NCBI RefSeq assembly: GCF_900102625.1
Contig: NZ_FMZC01000001.1
Location: 1 to 64,000, forward strand
Origin: Paracidovorax valerianellae
Lineage (GTDB): Bacteria > Pseudomonadota > Gammaproteobacteria > Burkholderiales > Burkholderiaceae_C
DNA: 64,000 bases
Direction: 5' to 3'
The translations under genes and the position numbers were made by a program. The notes beneath the pieces were generated by a model, which worked only from the letters and a program-made list of their open reading frames with translations, had not been told where the DNA came from and did no database searches. Positions 19,391 to 27,277 of the stretch are shown one piece after another (the stretch's first letter is position 1; each line of letters begins with the position of its first letter).

Positions 19391-21595
19391 TCAGAACGTC
19401 GCCTTCACCCCGATCTTCAAGCTGCGGCCCGGCAGCGGCGACTTCGGGAATGCCGTCGTGGTCAGGATCGACGTGGCGCTGTAGGCCAGCTTGTCGGTGA
19501 TGTTATCGAGGCGCGCATACCACAGCAGATTGCTGCGCGTGGCACCGAACTGCACCTGCTGGTGGTAGGCCAGCGAGGCGTTCCAGAGCGTGTACGCGCC
19601 GGTGGCACGGGTGCCGTCGCTGGGCACGCGGTCTTGCGCGGCCAGGTGGTCGAAGCCCACGCCGGCACGCCATGGTCCGCTGGCCCAGGCCAGGGTGCTG
19701 CCCACGCGCATCGGCGCGATGCGCGGCAGCGGCTCGCCTGTGTCTTCGTTGGTGGCGCGCACGATGTCGCCGCGCAGTTGCAGGTCGAGCGTGGAAGCGG
19801 TGTCGCCGAACAGCGTGGCGCTGGCCAGGCCGCTCTCGCCCACCAGGCGCACGCTGCCGCTGGCCTCCAGGCCGTAGAACTTGGCGCGCACGCCCTCGTA
19901 GCGGTACTCGGGCAGCGCGTCGGCGGTGCCGGCGGGCACGCGCTCGCCGTCTTCCGTCAGGCTGGCACCGGTGGGCGTGAGGCCGATGTAGTTGGAAAAC
20001 CGGCTGTAGAACGCGGTGACGGCAAAGCGGTCGGGGCCGCTCTTCCACGCGGCGCCCACGTCGATGCTGGTCGCTTTTTCCAGGCCCAGGCGGCTGTCGC
20101 CCGTCTCCCACGCGCCGGTGGCGATGTGCGGGCCATTGGCGAACAGTTCGTAGTCCTTGGGGGCGCGCTGGGTGTACGACAGGTTGGAGGTGAGTTGCCA
20201 ATCGGGGGCCAGGTTGACCAGCGCCCCCACCGCCGCGCTGTGCGGGTGAAAGGTGTGCTTGCCGGTCTCGAAGCGGTTCGTGTCGGCGCTGCCGAACGAT
20301 TCCACGCTTACCTGCTCGGTGCGAGCGCCGAAGGTCAGCTTGCCCCACCCGGTGGCCAGTTCTTCGTGCGCGAACAGCGCGGTGGAACGGCTGCGGCTGT
20401 AGGGCGCGAAGGCCTCTTCGCCCACGGCCGAGAAGCGCGACGATTCGGCCTGCAGGCCGATCACGCCCTGCAGCGCGCCGAGCGGTGCGTGCTTGGCCTC
20501 CAGCCGCAGGTCGTTGCCGCGGTTGCGGAAGGTGGTTCCGGCTTCGCCGCCTTCGTATTCGGTGTGCACGTAGTCGGTGTGGCTGGCCTGCATCTTGATG
20601 CTTTGCAGCGGCCCGGCGTCGATGCGCCATTCGCCGTCCAGCGCATAGCGGTTGGAGCGCATGCCGATCGTCACGTCATCCTCGGCCACGGTGCCGTAGT
20701 CGTTGCGGTAGGTGCTGGCCGAGGCACCCAGGTAGCCACGGTCGAAGAACAGCGTGCCGCCCACCGCGCCGCCGCGCGTATGGCTGGCCGAGTTGCAGAT
20801 CCGGCGCGCCAGGCCCGGCGAGCCGGGCTTTTCGCAGGCCAGATCGGCCGGGGCGCGCACGTCGTCGGTGTCGCGGTCGAACACGTCGGCATGCAGGGCG
20901 TAGCGGTCGTTGCCGCCTTCGATCATGGCGCCGCCGGAGCGCTCACCATTGCCGGTGGCGGCAGCCGCTTCGGCCTTGCCCGTCACGCCGTTGATGGGCT
21001 CGCGCGGAATGCGGTTGTCGATCACGTTCACCACGCCGCCCACGGCGCTGCCGCCGTACAGCAGCGCTGCAGGGCCGCGCAGCACTTCGATGCGCTCGGT
21101 GACCAGCGCTTCCGTGGGCACGGCGTGATCGAAGCTCAGCGCCGAGGCGTCCAGCGTGGCGCCGCTGTTTTGCAGGATGCGGATGCGGTCGCCGTCCAGC
21201 CCTCGGATGATGGGGCGGCTGGCGTTGGGGCCGAAGTACGTGCTGCTCACGCCCGGCAGGCCGTCCAGCGTTTCGCCGAGCGTGGACTGGGTGCGCAGGG
21301 TGAGCGCATCGCCCGACAGTTGCGCCGCGGGCGCGACGACATTGGCAGCGCCCAGCGGGTTGCCGGTGACGGTCACTTCCGGCAGGCGCGCAGCCGGCGC
21401 TGAACCTGTGGGTTCGGTCGCAGCAGATGCTGGGGCGGTGGTGATGGTGCCGGCGGCGGCCGACTGGGCGTGGACGGCCGGCACCAGGCCGGGGCCACCC
21501 AGCGCAAGAAGAGCGGCCCAGGCCAGGGGACGCAACGTGGCGCGGCGCGGAGCGGCGGTGCGGGGTGCGCGCGCGGTGGAAGTGTGGGAGTTCAT
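19391..21595 (-). CDS. TonB-dependent outer-membrane receptor, probable zinc receptor (ZnuD-like)
   Basis: A 734-aa outer-membrane receptor: signal peptide (ending near AVHAQ), plug domain with RPIIRGLDGDRIRILQNSGA and RIEVLRGPAALLYGGSAVGG, then a 22-strand barrel ending in Phe. The loop with CEKPGSPGLARRIC (two Cys) and nearby His residues resembles the zinc-capturing loop of ZnuD. It closes a run that starts with a Zur-type regulator and includes an ABC transporter and DUF3299 protein, all on one strand, which supports zinc uptake. Start chosen at 21595 (MNSHTSTARAPRT) in front of the signal peptide. Confidence 0.85.
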   Translation of the reverse strand: MNSHTSTARAPRTAAPRRATLRPLAWAALLALGGPGLVPAVHAQSAAAGTITTAPASAATEPTGSAPAARLPEVTVTGNPLGAANVVAPAAQLSGDALTLRTQSTLGETLDGLPGVSSTYFGPNASRPIIRGLDGDRIRILQNSGATLDASALSFDHAVPTEALVTERIEVLRGPAALLYGGSAVGGVVNVIDNRIPREPINGVTGKAEAAAATGNGERSGGAMIEGGNDRYALHADVFDRDTDDVRAPADLACEKPGSPGLARRICNSASHTRGGAVGGTLFFDRGYLGASASTYRNDYGTVAEDDVTIGMRSNRYALDGEWRIDAGPLQSIKMQASHTDYVHTEYEGGEAGTTFRNRGNDLRLEAKHAPLGALQGVIGLQAESSRFSAVGEEAFAPYSRSRSTALFAHEELATGWGKLTFGARTEQVSVESFGSADTNRFETGKHTFHPHSAAVGALVNLAPDWQLTSNLSYTQRAPKDYELFANGPHIATGAWETGDSRLGLEKATSIDVGAAWKSGPDRFAVTAFYSRFSNYIGLTPTGASLTEDGERVPAGTADALPEYRYEGVRAKFYGLEASGSVRLVGESGLASATLFGDTASTLDLQLRGDIVRATNEDTGEPLPRIAPMRVGSTLAWASGPWRAGVGFDHLAAQDRVPSDGTRATGAYTLWNASLAYHQQVQFGATRSNLLWYARLDNITDKLAYSATSILTTTAFPKSPLPGRSLKIGVKATF

Positions 21596-21721
21596 GGACG
21601 AAGGCTTCACGAAAAAAAGGGGGAACGGCTGCGTGCACGCGCGGCCCATCCGCGCCGGCCCGGCAACACCCAGGCAGGCGGGACGGCCTAGGCGCAATGC
21701 AGGCAGTCAGTCAGTCAATCA

Positions 21722-21784
21722 GGCAAAAAAGTGCCACCAGCGCATATTCACCTAGGGCGGGTAGCTATCAAATCAGGAGTAACC
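21722..21784 (-). repeat. Dispersed GCGCTGGAGGCC repeat, copy F
   Basis: On the minus strand this reads ACTCCTGATTTGATAGCTAC, then CGCCCTAGG and GCGCTGGTGGCAC. It is closely related to copy C inside waaA. It lies between the DUF2946-like and receptor genes of the zinc cluster. Confidence 0.7.
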
Positions 21785-21818
21785 GCTCTGCGGCCTGGGG
21801 CCGCAGAGGGGGCGCGCG

Positions 21819-22256
21819 TCAGCCCTGTGCAGGGGGAGCGCGGGCGAGAAAGGCCGACCGCTGGCGCGTGCCGGCGTGCGACGCGTGTTCCGGCAGCGGT
21901 GCCTGCGCGGCGCCGTGCACCGTCGGCAGCACCAGGGCTGCCAGCAGCGCGCCACCGAGCAGGAGCTGGTCCAGCAACTGGCAGTCGGCGCCGTGGTGGC
22001 CGGCGAACAGCGCATGGAGCGCGTCGCCGCCCTGCCCCGCCGCGCGGGCCTGAAGGGCCACGGAAGCATTGGCGTCGCGATCGAAGTGCGAGGCGCCAGG
22101 CGCAGCGAGGTGCGCCACGGCCGATGGCCCGCCCCCCAGACCATGCACCACCTGGTGCATGCGGCCGAGCAATGGCGCGAGCAGCAGCGCAAGCGCCAGC
22201 CACCAGACGGCGACGTGCTGGCGGTGCGGCAATGGCTGAGGGCGCACGGGGTTCAT
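21819..22256 (-). CDS. DUF2946-like membrane/periplasmic protein
   Basis: A 145-aa protein with an N-terminal hydrophobic helix (VAVWWLALALLLAPLLGRMH) and a His-rich middle. It then has GADCQLLDQLLLGG, the Cys-x-Leu-Leu-Asp element seen in DUF2946 proteins, which are often encoded next to metal-uptake receptors. It sits 43 bp after the DUF3299 gene and 223 bp before the receptor gene. A role in zinc or copper handling is inferred from the neighbourhood and the histidines. Confidence 0.7.
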   Translation of the reverse strand: MNPVRPQPLPHRQHVAVWWLALALLLAPLLGRMHQVVHGLGGGPSAVAHLAAPGASHFDRDANASVALQARAAGQGGDALHALFAGHHGADCQLLDQLLLGGALLAALVLPTVHGAAQAPLPEHASHAGTRQRSAFLARAPPAQG

Positions 22257-22299
22257 GGTGGAGATTCGGGCGGCGACTTTGTTCAGCGAAGCGCTCGTG

Positions 22300-22854
22300 T
22301 CACTGGACGGGCTTGGCCTCGACCATGCGGTAAAACAGGCCGTATTCGTCGTTGCGCAGCGTCTCGAACCGGCCCTCGACCACCACGGGTTCGAGCGAAT
22401 ACGTTACCGGCGAAGACGCCTTCACCTCGACCATGCTCTCCGGACCGCCGGGGATGCAGAACGCGCAGGTGAGCGGCACCGAGGTGAGCAGAAAGTGCCG
22501 CTGCTGCGGCTTGGCGGTCATGGGCACCATGAAACCCTGCACGCGCTGCACCGTCTGGTCCAGCGCTTTCTGCTCGGCGTTGAAAAGAGGTTCGATGCGG
22601 GTCTTGAGCGTCTTCTTCTGCAGATTGCTCAGCGTGGACCAGGGCACGACGTCGGTGCGGGTGGGCAGCGGCTTGATCGGGCTTTGCGGGCTGTGGTAAC
22701 CCGCCCCGCTGCCCTGCGGCAGCCCGCCCCCGCCGAGCGGCGACGACAGCGCGGCGCCCGCGCCCTGCGCGTCCTGGCCCCCCTGCGGTGCCTGGGCTCC
22801 GGCCACGCCGCAAGCCAGCAGGCCAGCGAATGCGAGAGTCGAAAGGGGTTTCAT
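22300..22854 (-). CDS. DUF3299 secreted protein
   Basis: A 184-aa protein with a signal peptide (cleavage near GVAGAQA), a low-complexity Gly/Gln/Pro stretch and a DUF3299 core. The core contains QGFMVPMTAKPQQRHFLL and PLTCAFCIPGGPESMVEV, with the conserved CxxC-P. Members usually accompany MacB-like ABC pairs and are induced by zinc shortage in other proteobacteria (recalled for the Pseudomonas PA4063-PA4066 group). The sequence itself shows only secretion and a possible metal-binding Cys pair. Confidence 0.8.
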   Translation of the reverse strand: MKPLSTLAFAGLLACGVAGAQAPQGGQDAQGAGAALSSPLGGGGLPQGSGAGYHSPQSPIKPLPTRTDVVPWSTLSNLQKKTLKTRIEPLFNAEQKALDQTVQRVQGFMVPMTAKPQQRHFLLTSVPLTCAFCIPGGPESMVEVKASSPVTYSLEPVVVEGRFETLRNDEYGLFYRMVEAKPVQ

Positions 22855-23019
22855 GCGGAAGACCTCAAGGAAAAATCTGCGAGCGGATGGCCCGCAAGGA
22901 CTGGAAGATACCAGCCGCCGCCGGGTGGCGCCATCGGAAGACTTTGCACAACTGGATGATTCGACCAATGCGTGGATTCAGGCCGATGCGCCATCTGCCG
23001 CGCATGGGGCCGGCAGCGA

Positions 23020-23280
23020 TCAGTGCTGGTGCTTCATGCCGCAGTACTTGCCGATGGCCAGGCCCTTGCAGGCGGCCTGCAGTTCTTTCTCGCACGTGTC
23101 GTGCCCCTTGCCGGATTCGAGGCACTTGGCGGCGGCCTCGTGCGCCGCGGCCATGGCGCGGTGGCGTTCGATGTCGGCCTTGGTGTCTTCATCGGAATGC
23201 TTTTGTGCCTGGGCGGCCGCAGCCATCAACAGGAAGAGCGGTGCCAGCGCCAGCGCGCGAAACTTCGGGGTCTTGAACAT
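23020..23280 (-). CDS. Small secreted Cys/His-containing protein
   Basis: An 86-aa protein with a signal peptide (FLLMAAAAQAQ). The mature part of about 60 residues has four Cys (KCLESGK, DTCEKE, AACKG, KYCGMK) and ends MKHQH. The arrangement suggests two disulfides or a metal site. It sits between the ABC permease and DUF3299 genes in the zinc cluster, so a periplasmic zinc chaperone is plausible but unproven. Confidence 0.7.
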   Translation of the reverse strand: MFKTPKFRALALAPLFLLMAAAAQAQKHSDEDTKADIERHRAMAAAHEAAAKCLESGKGHDTCEKELQAACKGLAIGKYCGMKHQH

Positions 23281-23337
23281 GGGAAAGGTCCTTTCGGGGA
23301 GGGTGGAGACAACAATAAAACTCGGGTTACGCGGTGT

Positions 23338-24588
23338 TCATGGGCGGGCCAGCAGGTCAGCCACATCCACGCGGTAGGCCTGCACGGCCGGCAGCAGCGC
23401 GGCCACGAACGCCACGGCCACCGCAAGGCCGGGCACGGCCCATTCCTCGGGCAGCCAGAGCGCGCCGGTCACCGGCATGGCGTTCTGCGCCTGCAGCATC
23501 CAGCCCACCACGGCGGCCAGCGCATGGCCGCCCGCAAGGCCCAGCGCCGAGGCCAGCAACGCCAGCCACAGCGCTTCGGCGAGCAACAGGCCGCCCACCC
23601 GTGCGGGCGAAGCGCCCAGCATGCGCAGCATGGCCAGGTCCGCCCGGCGCTCGCGCACGGCGTTCCACAGCGCAATGAACACGCTCAACGCCGCCACGCC
23701 CAGCAGCACCGCGCCGAAGGCCTTCAACACGTCGGCGCCCACGCCCAGCAGGCGCAGCAGCCGCGTCACTTCAACCGCGGGCGCGGCGGCTTGCATCGGC
23801 GTGTTGGCGTTGATATAGCGCGGCAGCGTCACCGCTGCGAGCGGGCTGCGGTAGCGCACGAGCGCCAGCGTCACCTCGCGCTCCTGGCGCAGCGCCTCCA
23901 GATCGTCGGGGTCGTCGGCCTGAGCGGTCTCGTGCACCGTCCACACCGATTCGGTGGCGGTCAGCACCAGGCGGTCGAGCACGCAGCCGCATGCGGCCAG
24001 CACGCCCGCCACGGTGTAGGGATGGTCGCCATGCGCATGCCCGCCGCCCGCCAGTCCGTGGCTGCCGACGAAGCGCCGCCCCAGCAGCGCATCGCCCTGC
24101 CCTGGCGGCGCATCTTGCGCGGCACTCGCCATGGCGCGTGCGACCGTGGCGCCGAGCACGGCCTCCATGGGTTGCTGCCACAGCCGCCCCTGCGCGAGCG
24201 AGGCGCCGTAGTGCTCCGGGTACTGCGGCGTAGTGCCCACGATGCGGTAGCCCGAGAAGCTGTCGCCCAGGCTCAGCGGAATGGCTTCGGCCACCAGCGG
24301 TTGCTTGGCCAGCGCCTCGAAGTCGGCCAGGGCGATGTTGCCGGGCGGCACGTCGATGTGGAACACGCCCGCCAGGATCAACTGCAGCGGGCTGCCCTTG
24401 GCCCCCACCACCAGGTCGATGCCCTGCACGTCGCGTTCGAACGCGTCGTCAATCTGGCGGCTGACCAGCAGCACCAGCGTGACGGCGGCCAGCCCGAGCG
24501 AGAGCAGCAGCAGGTTCAACGCCGCCGGCAATGGCCGCGACCAAAGGTAGCGCCACGAGAGTCGCAAACCGTTTGCTATATTTTTCAT
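23338..24588 (-). CDS. ABC transporter permease, FtsX/MacB type
   Basis: A 416-aa inner-membrane protein with one N-terminal helix, a large periplasmic domain (about residues 45-260) and three C-terminal helices, the FtsX/MacB layout. The periplasmic part contains a His-rich patch (GGGHAHGDHPYTVAGVLAAC). The start overlaps the ATPase stop by 4 bases. Its first codons (MKNIANG) come from a dispersed repeat. Works with the ATPase encoded upstream; within this cluster it is likely a zinc-responsive transporter. Confidence 0.88.
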   Translation of the reverse strand: MKNIANGLRLSWRYLWSRPLPAALNLLLLSLGLAAVTLVLLVSRQIDDAFERDVQGIDLVVGAKGSPLQLILAGVFHIDVPPGNIALADFEALAKQPLVAEAIPLSLGDSFSGYRIVGTTPQYPEHYGASLAQGRLWQQPMEAVLGATVARAMASAAQDAPPGQGDALLGRRFVGSHGLAGGGHAHGDHPYTVAGVLAACGCVLDRLVLTATESVWTVHETAQADDPDDLEALRQEREVTLALVRYRSPLAAVTLPRYINANTPMQAAAPAVEVTRLLRLLGVGADVLKAFGAVLLGVAALSVFIALWNAVRERRADLAMLRMLGASPARVGGLLLAEALWLALLASALGLAGGHALAAVVGWMLQAQNAMPVTGALWLPEEWAVPGLAVAVAFVAALLPAVQAYRVDVADLLARP

Positions 24589-24639
24589 AGCGCACTGCCG
24601 GCGTCTTGATTGCGCTGGAGGCCGATTTCATTCAAATCC
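24571..24639 (+). repeat. Dispersed GCGCTGGAGGCC repeat, copy B, across a gene junction
   Basis: The copy spans the ATPase/permease junction. On the minus strand it encodes the last ~16 residues of the ATPase (DLNEIGLQRNQDAGSAL), the ATGA overlap and the first residues of the permease. The repeat therefore supplies stop, overlap and start of two genes. Confidence 0.75.
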
Positions 24640-25271
24640 AGCCGCTGCGTGCCCGGCTGTGCTGCCAGCGCCTGCGCCGCGCGGCGGTCGTGCGTGGCCA
24701 CCACCAAGCTGGCACCGCAGTCGGCGGCGCAGGCCATGAGCAGCGCCAGTGCATCGGCGGCAGCCTCGTCGTCCAGGCTGGCGGTGGGCTCGTCCGCCAG
24801 CAGCACAGTGGGCGACAGCAGCACCGCGCGCGCCAGCGCCACGCGCTGCGCCTGTCCGCCCGAAAGCTGGTGCGGCCGCCGCGCCCCCAGCCCGGCCACG
24901 CCCAGCCGGTCGAGCGCGGTGTGGATGGCGCCGGCATCGCGCGGCAACCCGGCGGCGAAATACGGCAGCGCGAGGTTTTCGGCGACGGTGAGCGCGGCGC
25001 TCAGGTGCAAGGTCTGCGGCACGAAGCCGACGTGCCGGGCGCGCCAGGCATCGCGGGCCGCGCCGGTCAGTTCACCCAGTGGCTGGCCCGCTACCTGGGC
25101 CGTGCCGCTGGTGGCGCTGCGCAGCCCGGCCACCAGCGCCAGCCAGGTCGATTTGCCCGTCCCGGACCGGCCCTGCAGCAACAGGCGCCCACCTTGCGGC
25201 AGGTCCACATCCGGAAACTGCAGCGCCGCGAAGCCGGCGTGCGCAAACGCCAGCGCCTGCGTTCGAATCAC
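24585..25271 (-). CDS. ABC transporter ATP-binding protein
   Basis: A 228-aa ATPase of the LolD/MacB class. Walker A is GRSGTGKST, the signature LSGGQAQRVALARA and Walker B VLLADEPTASLD. It overlaps the regulator stop by 4 bases upstream and the permease start by 4 bases downstream, so the three are one transcript. The C-terminal tail after QRLDL derives from an inserted repeat and is not part of the conserved fold. Confidence 0.92.
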   Translation of the reverse strand: MIRTQALAFAHAGFAALQFPDVDLPQGGRLLLQGRSGTGKSTWLALVAGLRSATSGTAQVAGQPLGELTGAARDAWRARHVGFVPQTLHLSAALTVAENLALPYFAAGLPRDAGAIHTALDRLGVAGLGARRPHQLSGGQAQRVALARAVLLSPTVLLADEPTASLDDEAAADALALLMACAADCGASLVVATHDRRAAQALAAQPGTQRLDLNEIGLQRNQDAGSAL

Positions 25272-25744
25272 TCGGTGCCCTCTGGGTGCGCGCAGCTGGC
25301 GCAGCGGCCGCGCACGGCAATGTCCACGGCCGACGGCTCATGGCCCGCCGACGCCAGCGCCTTGAGCATCTGGCGCGCCGCGGCCTGCAAAGGCGCGGTG
25401 CCTTCGGACACGGGAAACTGCCGGTGGCAATCGTTGCACTCGAAATGCGGCGCGGCCGGCTCGCTCCTGGTTTGGCTCACGAGCGTGTAGCGAGCCACGC
25501 GCTGGGCGTCGATCTGCCGCCGCATCAGGCCGGCGCTGGCCAGCCTATCGAGCAGTCGATAGACCGTGACCCGGTTGACCACCACGCCCCGCCGCGCCAG
25601 AGCGGCTTCGACTTCGGCACCGGACACGGCGACCGAAGGTTGGGATGACATCAACGCCAGGAGCGCGCGCGTGGCACGGGTCGAGCGCAGGCCAGGCGGC
25701 AATGCGCGGGGAGCGGAGGAATCGGAATGGGGTGTGCGGGGCAT
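25268..25744 (-). CDS. zur: Fur-family regulator, probable Zur
   Basis: A 158-aa metalloregulator. The winged helix includes VVVNRVTVYRLLDRLASAGL, and the structural zinc site has Cys pairs in CNDCHRQF and CASCAHPEG. Overall likeness and its place as first gene of an operon with a ZnuD-like receptor point to Zur rather than Fur or PerR. The ATG at 25744 is preferred over TTG 25750. With zinc it would repress its own operon. Which metal it senses cannot be read from the sequence. Confidence 0.8.
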   Translation of the reverse strand: MPRTPHSDSSAPRALPPGLRSTRATRALLALMSSQPSVAVSGAEVEAALARRGVVVNRVTVYRLLDRLASAGLMRRQIDAQRVARYTLVSQTRSEPAAPHFECNDCHRQFPVSEGTAPLQAAARQMLKALASAGHEPSAVDIAVRGRCASCAHPEGTE

Positions 25745-25809
25745 GGGCAAGGCGGCCTGCCATGCGCTGAGGCGGCGCGGGGCATCGGCGCTGGTTAACG
25801 CAAACGGGT

Positions 25810-25821
25810 TGCATTATTGCA
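25810..25821 (-). promoter_or_regulatory. Possible metal-regulator operator
   Basis: TGCA-TTAT-TGCA lies 66 bp before the zur-type start and could overlap a -10 element. Fur-family proteins bind AT-rich dyads of similar shape, but it does not match a canonical Zur box, so this is tentative. Confidence 0.3.
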
Positions 25822-25847
25822 CCTTTACCCGAACCGCCCTTTCCCAT

Positions 25848-26060
25848 CTACTTTGATAACTGTTCGTCTTGCAGCCGCTGTAGCTTTCGCCGCAGCCGGA
25901 CATTGTCCAGACTGAGGGCCGTCCAGGAAAGACCGAACAACACGTAATAGACGGCTTCACCGAAATAGACGAAAGCCAACCAGCTTACGGTCGCGCAAGC
26001 CAATGCGGTCACCAGCAGGTACAAGCCGTCCTTGAAAGATGTTGTTCTCATCGCAGTCAT
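25848..26060 (-). CDS. Small membrane protein, candidate immunity protein
   Basis: A 70-aa protein with two hydrophobic segments (GLYLLVTALACATVSWLAFV and AVYYVLFGLSWTAL) and a basic C-terminal helix (RLRRKLQRLQDEQLSK). The start overlaps the stop of the 153-aa gene by 4 bases (ATGA); a second ATG is at 26051. Tiny two-helix proteins coupled to a membrane-active partner are typical immunity proteins. That role is inferred from architecture only. Confidence 0.65.
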   Translation of the reverse strand: MTAMRTTSFKDGLYLLVTALACATVSWLAFVYFGEAVYYVLFGLSWTALSLDNVRLRRKLQRLQDEQLSK

Positions 26061-26518
26061 TTCAGCTTGGCGAGACTCTGCCGCGACAGCGCGAGGGTGA
26101 GCCGACCAGCATGCTGACGTTGGTAAATCTGAGGATGGGTCTGCAGCACGGTTCCAACCTGCGGACTGAGAAAACCGTGCCGCGCTGCGTAGAAGAGTAC
26201 GTCACTGAGGGTGGTGCCTCCCGACAGCACACGGCCAGTAGCCACTGCCGCGCTACCCACCGCAGCCCCGGCCAGAAACGCAACACTCAGGGAACCGAGC
26301 ACCGCGAGTTGTTCCAGCAGCGTTCCAGCGCCCACCAGTTCAATAACCGTCACGCGTCGCCCGTGTGCGCGTGCTGCATCCACCAACGCCTTGATACTGG
26401 CCACGACCAGCGCGTAATTGGGAAACGCTGTTGAAGGAACCGGAATGCCCAATGCCTCCATGTTCTCTCTCCAATAGTCCAACCACCCAGGATCATTCTC
26501 TGCGCCTGCCGCCATCAC
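26057..26518 (-). CDS. Unknown protein with glycine-zipper helices, candidate membrane toxin
   Basis: A 153-aa protein with no signal peptide. Residues ~65-100 form hydrophobic Gly/Ala-rich helices (LGSLSVAFLAGAAVGSAAVA) of glycine-zipper type, a pattern common in pore-forming toxins. The N-terminal part (WLDYWRENMEALGIPVPS) is soluble. It overlaps a two-helix small protein. I recall similar proteins among antibacterial effector candidates of proteobacteria but cannot name the family with certainty. The upstream region is AT-rich with two operator-like dyads. Confidence 0.6.
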   Translation of the reverse strand: MMAAGAENDPGWLDYWRENMEALGIPVPSTAFPNYALVVASIKALVDAARAHGRRVTVIELVGAGTLLEQLAVLGSLSVAFLAGAAVGSAAVATGRVLSGGTTLSDVLFYAARHGFLSPQVGTVLQTHPQIYQRQHAGRLTLALSRQSLAKLK

Positions 26519-26573
26519 TCACCTCCGATCTTTATTTTTCACCGGTGAAGTGCAGACAAAAAGTCACATTATT

Positions 26574-26608
26574 TAGTTAACTATCGTGTAATAAATAGTT
26601 AAAAACTA
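26574..26608. promoter_or_regulatory. Two TAGTT/AACTA dyads upstream of the candidate toxin pair
   Basis: TAGTTAACTA (26574-26583) is a perfect palindrome and TAGTT-AAA-AACTA (26596-26608) a spaced version, with starts 22 bp apart (two helical turns). TTAACTAT and ATAGTTAA can also pair as a stem. The region is strongly AT-rich between the convergently useful ends of msrA and the 153-aa gene's start. No regulator is encoded next to it. Confidence 0.5.
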
Positions 26609-26630
26609 TCTTCTTTAAGCGCAGAAATAT

Positions 26631-27170
26631 TTAGTCCGGCTTCAGGAACCGCGTGAACGTCTTGCGGAACTTGTCTACCTTCGGGCCTACCACGAAGGCG
26701 CAGTAGCCCTGGCCCGGGTGATTGAGGAAATAGTCCTGGTGGTAGTCCTCGGCCGGCCAGTAGCCCTTGAGCGGGACGACCTCGGTCACGATGGGTGCGC
26801 CGAAGAGCTTGTCTTGAGACATCTGCCGGACCATCGCCTCGGCTTCTGCGTGGTGCTCGGGGTTTTCGGTGTAGATGCCGCTGCGGTATTGCGTGCCCAC
26901 GTCGTTGCCCTGGCGGTTCAAGGTGGTGGGGTCATGCGTGGCGAAGAAGATCTCCAGCAGGTCGCGCAGGCTGACCACGGCGGGGTCGAAGGTGAGCCGC
27001 ACCACTTCGGCGTGGCCGGTGGTCCCGGTGCAGACGTCTTCGTACGTGGGGTCGGGGTTGCGACCGTTGGCGTAGCCGCTTTCCACATCGGTCACGCCGC
27101 GAACGCGGTCGAACACGGCCTCGGTGCACCAGAAGCAGCCGCCGCCCAGGGTGATGGTTTGCAGGGTCAT
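26631..27170 (-). CDS. msrA: Peptide methionine-(S)-sulfoxide reductase
   Basis: A 179-aa cytosolic repair enzyme. The catalytic motif GGGCFWCTE is at residues ~9-17, and [26 protein letters not shown] follows in part as the family block (here quoted in fragments: [18 protein letters not shown]). A resolving Cys is in GQGYCAFV. Encoded divergently from the TetR gene. Confidence 0.95.
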   Translation of the reverse strand: MTLQTITLGGGCFWCTEAVFDRVRGVTDVESGYANGRNPDPTYEDVCTGTTGHAEVVRLTFDPAVVSLRDLLEIFFATHDPTTLNRQGNDVGTQYRSGIYTENPEHHAEAEAMVRQMSQDKLFGAPIVTEVVPLKGYWPAEDYHQDYFLNHPGQGYCAFVVGPKVDKFRKTFTRFLKPD

Positions 27171-27255
27171 GGGAAGGTCTTACAGGTTGGAAGTGGCAAT
27201 CGAACCATTATGGAAGTCCTGCCGCGTTGACGCTCCTCTGCGGGATTGCTACATT

Positions 27256-27269
27256 ACTAACCAGTCAGT
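27256..27269. promoter_or_regulatory. TetR-type operator
   Basis: ACTAAC-CA-GTCAGT is a near-perfect dyad (11 of 12 arm bases) ending 8 bp before the TetR-family ATG. AcrR-like regulators commonly bind ACTnAC-type dyads overlapping their own promoter, so autoregulation is likely. Confidence 0.65.
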
Positions 27270-27277
27270 CATTAATT

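Noticed and set aside
19334-21403. 689-aa plus-strand frame over the TonB receptor
   Set aside because: The receptor on the other strand has signal peptide, plug and terminal Phe; the plus frame is compositional shadow.
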